Part shown: positions 13,050 to 16,486 of the stretch, in pieces | How positions within the stretch are numbered: position 1 is the first letter of the stretch | Layout of the letters: every line of letters begins with the position of its first letter | Assembly: GCA_017622635.1 (NCBI GenBank) | Contig: JAGAQS010000211.1 | Span: 1 to 16,486, forward strand | Length of the DNA stretch: 16,486 nt | Origin: Ruminococcus sp. | GTDB lineage: Bacteria > Bacillota > Clostridia > Oscillospirales > Ruminococcaceae | Reading direction: 5' to 3' | Notes under the pieces: generated by a model | What the model was told of the DNA's origin: nothing | The model's database searches: none | The model's input: the letters and a program-made list of their open reading frames with translations, nothing else | Translations under genes and position numbers: made by a program

Positions 13050-13193
13050 TAACATAGTCAGGTGAAATCTTTTTCTTCAAAAAAAATAATTTCGTCTGTT
13101 AATATATATTTAAAGAAAGGATTTGTTATTATGTGAAAAAAATTTTATTTTTTTCTGAAAAATCAATTAATTTATGAAAGGAGAAAAGTTTAT

Positions 13194-16100
13194 ATGAACA
13201 AACTTGCAAAAAGGTCACTAAGCTTTGTTACGGCAATGTTTCTGTCCATTATGAGCATGGTGACAGGAATTTCAGAATCTCTGGCTGCTAATCCTGTTTC
13301 AAATGTTTCGGGAACTAATGAAACTGATGATGTTACTCTGCTTGTCGGCAGTAATCCTACTGACCCTGACGGAAATGCTTATGATAAAAAATTCAGCAGT
13401 GTTTCTGAAGCAATCAATCAATATGACTCTGATTTTGCTTTAGGTATTGCTTCGCAGTTCTGCGTATTTTTATCCGGTGATTTTATACCGCATAACTCAG
13501 ACGCAGAAGGAAGAGTTGTTGTAGGAGGAAACATTGATGCGTCAGGATATCCTTATGACTCTTATAATATAGGTAAAGGACATTATGTAAATAACGATTT
13601 TTCTGTTGAATTGGAAAAATTGTTATTAGGCAACAAAGACTTTGCTCAATTGATTTGGGGAGCAGAATCCGAGCCATTGAATTTCAGTACAGTTGTAAAT
13701 CAAAAAAATGAAAAAAAGATAGTTGTTCAGACACCTGCCGGAGCAAAATATGTAAAAGATAATTTTGGCTCAAGAACAGGAGAGTTTTATGAGGCAAATT
13801 TATTGGATATCCAAGCTGAAATGGATAAGCTTCAAAAAAGGTCTGATAAACTTGCCAATCAGAAAAATCAGTTTGATATTAAATTTGATGACCTTAAAGT
13901 AGATTATACTTATGATTCAAACAACAATGCTCCAAAAATCGCTACTATTACATACAACGGAAACGCTACAAAGCCTACAGATACGGTTTATTTTAATCTT
14001 GATGAACTTACTGAAGAAGAGTATAATCAGTTAAAAAAATCCTCTGTAATAAGATTCGAGAATATTCCTAAATTGGAAAAGCCAAGAATTATTTCTCAGG
14101 TTGATAAAAAGGCAGGAGAAACACCCACAAATGTTGAATGGAAGTATTCTTATATTGTTATTAATGACAGCAGAGAAGGCAATGCAACGCTTGGTTATCA
14201 GCATAATACAAAGGACAACTGGCAGGTAAAACAATATACGGCAATAAAAGGATATGATGCAGAAAAGGCAGTCAATATTTCACAGGGTGGCGGTAGCTGG
14301 TTAGCATATAATCCTGCAACTGGTAATAATGATTATCCTATGGAAACATATTCTGACAGTGACAAGCCGAATGAAGGTCAGAATAATGAAGCAGGTGTAT
14401 CATCAATTCTCTATAACTTCCCTAAGGCAAATCAGATTATTGTTTGTAGTAATATTCAAGGGACAGTTCTTGCACCAAAGGCACATATTACCGATTCTAA
14501 ATTTTTGAAGAAAAGTAATAAACTTCCTGATGGTTGGGATATGTTTGTAAATGAAGGTGATAATCCGCATATTTCAGGTGCTGTAATTGCACAATCATTT
14601 GAAGGAAATATTGAATTTGGCTACAGACCCTTTACAGGTTCTATCTCAATGCTCGGCACAGTTGCAGGCTATGCCCTCTCTGTATCAAAGGTAGACGGCG
14701 ATAATAAGCCTCTTGCAGGTGCAACACTCGGACTTGTACTTTCAGACGATAAAACCGGTGAAGTAGTTTCCGACATTGAAACTGTTGACAGCAAATGGAA
14801 TTTCGTTACTGTTCCTTCTGCACTTGATACTTCCAATGCTGAAATAGGAGAAACAGTAAAAGAATATACATTAAAAGAAATATCTGCTCCGGCAGGATAT
14901 GAAGGAACAGATAAGACATATGCAATAAAAATAATTGAAAAAGTCAATGCAGTTCAGGAATTTGAGGACGGAACTGTTCCAACAGAAGTGAATGTCAAAG
15001 TATATCGTGACGGAACTTTAATAAGAAATCTGACTTATACAGATACTTTTGATGACGATGGTAACCAGACATCAAGAAAAATTGAAATATACTTTGCAGA
15101 GAGCGAAGACGTTTTTCCGAATATAGTATATAATCTTTCAATCAAGGACGGAAAGGTTACTGATGTTGTATATAGTGAAAACTATCATGCAACTATAGGT
15201 GATACTCCGACCTATGACGGAAAAACGACTTTTGACAAAGCCAGCAGTACAACATTTGTCGTTGGTGAAGATAATTATTACTATGATGCCGACAACATGA
15301 TGATTACACGTCTTCCGTCCGAAGTTCCGGAGTTTGAGAACAAAGCTGTAAATATTCAGCTTACTAAGGTTGACGGTGACTCATGGAAAGCTATTACAGA
15401 AAGTCCTGCTGACCTTGAAGTTCATCGTGCAAGTGACGACAAGCTTGTAGCATCAGGTTCTACAAAAAACGGTACTCTTGATATCGGACATCTTGACCCT
15501 GACAGATACTACATTGTAGAAAAAACCGCTCCTGAGGGTTATGAATTGTTGGACAATCAGCTTTATTTCACAATCAATCCCGATTACTCCATATCAAGAG
15601 ATGAAGATGATTCATACGAAGTTTCTTACACTCTTAATTATGCAGATGATGTAAAAAAATCAGGAACTGCTACAGTAGGTAAAGACGGAAAAATCCAGTT
15701 AAATGCAGATGATATTTTAACAATAAAGGAAATTAAATCTGTTGAAAAGGTGGAATCATCTGTTTCAAGTGATAAAATATATAACTATGGTTCAGATTAT
15801 TCCAATGTTCAGATTGATAAGATTATTGTAAATACTGATAGAATTGACTGGGACAACGGTGGTATTCAGTTTAAATATGATAGCAGTGACGATGGTAAAA
15901 ACTTGGAAAAATCGCTTGCTTTGGGTGAAAATGTCTTTGAAAATCCGGGCATCAGTTTTGGTGATGACGGATATATGAAACTTACATTTTGGAATGCGAA
16001 TATTACAAGTATTACTTATGAATGTAAAATAAATTCAAATGTTCCGACAGATGATGTACTTGAAAGCGTAACAGTTGAATTTAAAAAAGACGGTGTTAAG

Positions 16101-16486
16101 GCAGACAGATTTACTTTAAGTGACGGAACAACTGAAAAATCTGGTAATGAAGCAACTATTGAATTTGGTGCAGCACTTAAAGATTATCCGATACTTGTAA
16201 TGGAGAATATCAGAAATACAGCTCCCAATGTTAAGATTGACGACACAAAGAATCCTATTAATATTGATGTGCCCAACTATAAAGCCACAGAATCAACTAC
16301 CACAACAAGCACAACAACTACAACGACTACAACTACTACAACCACAGAATCCACAACTACATCAAGTGAAACAACGACAACAACAAGTGATACGACAACG
16401 ACAACAACTACGACCACAACGACTACAACAAAGTCGTCGACAACGACAACAACTACGACCACAACGACTACAACAAAGTCGTCGAC
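13194..16486 (+). CDS. Large secreted adhesin-like protein: choice-of-anchor A domain, SpaA/Cna-B domains, Thr-rich linker (3' end beyond window)
   Basis: The frame is open from the ATG at 13194 to the window end (1097 codons seen). A strong AAAGGAGA (13177-13184) precedes it by 9 nt. A signal peptide (to about residue 31-32, SLA/A) is followed by a region of about 85-485 resembling choice-of-anchor A adhesins: FCVFLSGDF (89-97) and VVVGGNI near its start, and GAVIAQSFEGNIEFGYRPF near its end. A first SpaA/Cna-B-like domain follows (about 493-583, K499 in SKVDG, E562 in LKEISAPAGYE), then a beta-rich stretch, a second such domain (about 719-797, K725 in TKVDG, E776 in VEKTAPEGYE) and a further beta-rich region to about 1030. 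The Lys and Glu positions fit self-made isopeptide bonds. From residue 1032 the sequence is nearly all Thr with Ser/Glu/Lys, probably a glycosylated spacer. The anchor (sortase motif, membrane helix or dockerin) lies outside the window. A role in attachment is inferred. Confidence 0.9.
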   Translation, partial: MNKLAKRSLSFVTAMFLSIMSMVTGISESLAANPVSNVSGTNETDDVTLLVGSNPTDPDGNAYDKKFSSVSEAINQYDSDFALGIASQFCVFLSGDFIPHNSDAEGRVVVGGNIDASGYPYDSYNIGKGHYVNNDFSVELEKLLLGNKDFAQLIWGAESEPLNFSTVVNQKNEKKIVVQTPAGAKYVKDNFGSRTGEFYEANLLDIQAEMDKLQKRSDKLANQKNQFDIKFDDLKVDYTYDSNNNAPKIATITYNGNATKPTDTVYFNLDELTEEEYNQLKKSSVIRFENIPKLEKPRIISQVDKKAGETPTNVEWKYSYIVINDSREGNATLGYQHNTKDNWQVKQYTAIKGYDAEKAVNISQGGGSWLAYNPATGNNDYPMETYSDSDKPNEGQNNEAGVSSILYNFPKANQIIVCSNIQGTVLAPKAHITDSKFLKKSNKLPDGWDMFVNEGDNPHISGAVIAQSFEGNIEFGYRPFTGSISMLGTVAGYALSVSKVDGDNKPLAGATLGLVLSDDKTGEVVSDIETVDSKWNFVTVPSALDTSNAEIGETVKEYTLKEISAPAGYEGTDKTYAIKIIEKVNAVQEFEDGTVPTEVNVKVYRDGTLIRNLTYTDTFDDDGNQTSRKIEIYFAESEDVFPNIVYNLSIKDGKVTDVVYSENYHATIGDTPTYDGKTTFDKASSTTFVVGEDNYYYDADNMMITRLPSEVPEFENKAVNIQLTKVDGDSWKAITESPADLEVHRASDDKLVASGSTKNGTLDIGHLDPDRYYIVEKTAPEGYELLDNQLYFTINPDYSISRDEDDSYEVSYTLNYADDVKKSGTATVGKDGKIQLNADDILTIKEIKSVEKVESSVSSDKIYNYGSDYSNVQIDKIIVNTDRIDWDNGGIQFKYDSSDDGKNLEKSLALGENVFENPGISFGDDGYMKLTFWNANITSITYECKINSNVPTDDVLESVTVEFKKDGVKADRFTLSDGTTEKSGNEATIEFGAALKDYPILVMENIRNTAPNVKIDDTKNPINIDVPNYKATESTTTTSTTTTTTTTTTTTESTTTSSETTTTTSDTTTTTTTTTTTTTKSSTTTTTTTTTTTTKSS
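16395..16484 (+). repeat. 45-bp tandem repeat in the Thr-rich linker
   Basis: Two perfect copies of a 45-bp unit (15 codons: twelve Thr then Lys-Ser-Ser) occupy 16395-16439 and 16440-16484. The window ends two bases into what may be a third. Because the unit is a multiple of three, copy-number change keeps the frame. Before it, from about 16284, the linker is an irregular Thr/Ser/Glu tract of ACN codons. Confidence 0.95.

Larger units (their letters stand above)
12762..13193. other. Divergent intergenic region between the two-component genes and the adhesin gene
   Basis: This AT-rich 432-bp stretch holds no convincing gene. It contains the minus-strand promoter at 12793-12822, the plus-strand promoter at 13044 with a second weaker candidate (TTGTCA 12907-12912, 18-bp spacer, TATAGT 12931-12936), a pair of AATTGTG repeats (12961, 12979), and a TTACAAA pair (12974, 13010). 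It also contains a small hairpin with a T run (CTGTT/AACAG at about 12866-12879, T run to 12890) and the adhesin leader with a start-stop codon pair at 13131. The one open frame of 64 codons (12871-13065) has no ribosome binding site and reads as noise. Confidence 0.6.

Noticed and set aside
16277..16462. Minus-strand poly-valine frame
   Set aside because: It is the complement of the Thr-codon repeat and has no start context.
16395..16486. Possible CRISPR array
   Set aside because: The repeats are contiguous with no spacers and are in frame as Thr/Lys/Ser codons of a surface protein.

Overview
The window looks like chromosomal DNA of a low-to-moderate GC Gram-positive gut or rumen bacterium, most likely Ruminococcus or a close relative. 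The grounds are a type I dockerin on a secreted cell-wall amidase, a large secreted adhesin-like protein with SpaA/Cna-B domains and a Thr-rich linker, strong AGGAGG-type ribosome binding sites, consensus sigma-A promoters, and the codon and promoter style. The genus is an inference from these features, not a database result.

Layout. (1) Positions 1-293, minus strand: the 5' part of atpB (F0F1 ATP synthase subunit a), cut by the left edge, with its own promoter at 434-462 and a terminator-like hairpin in its leader. (2) Positions 500-8045, minus strand: a tightly packed eight-gene operon from a perfect consensus promoter (8108-8136). In transcription order it encodes an initiating polyprenyl-phosphate sugar-phosphate transferase, manC, gmd, an unknown four-helix membrane protein, two GT4 glycosyltransferases, rmd, and an unknown coiled-coil protein. 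ManC, Gmd and Rmd together make GDP-D-rhamnose from mannose-1-phosphate, so the operon probably builds a D-rhamnose-containing surface glycan on a lipid carrier. No flippase, polymerase or ABC exporter is present. (3) Positions 8247-9314, minus strand: a secreted zinc amidase with a C-terminal dockerin, with its own promoter and terminator. (4) Positions 9450-10252, plus strand: a tRNA-Thr(CGU), a terminator, a lone zeta-toxin-like P-loop kinase gene, and a second, almost identical terminator. (5) Positions 10259-12761, minus strand: an OmpR-type response regulator and its membrane sensor histidine kinase. (6) Positions 12762-13193: a divergent control region. (7) Position 13194 to the right edge, plus strand: at least 1097 codons of a secreted choice-of-anchor A / SpaA-domain protein, still open at the window end inside a 45-bp tandem repeat that encodes a Thr-rich linker.

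Most of the window concerns the cell surface: glycan synthesis, peptidoglycan remodelling, an envelope sensor, and an adhesin. Divergent placement suggests, but does not show, that the two-component system controls the adhesin.

The main points for a second look are: a 51-bp direct repeat of terminators flanking the zeta-like gene, with stem changes that keep RNA pairing; two genes that probably start at TTG; an attenuator-like hairpin between the atp promoter and atpB; an AUG-UGA start-stop element in the adhesin leader; and the two unknown proteins in the glycan operon.
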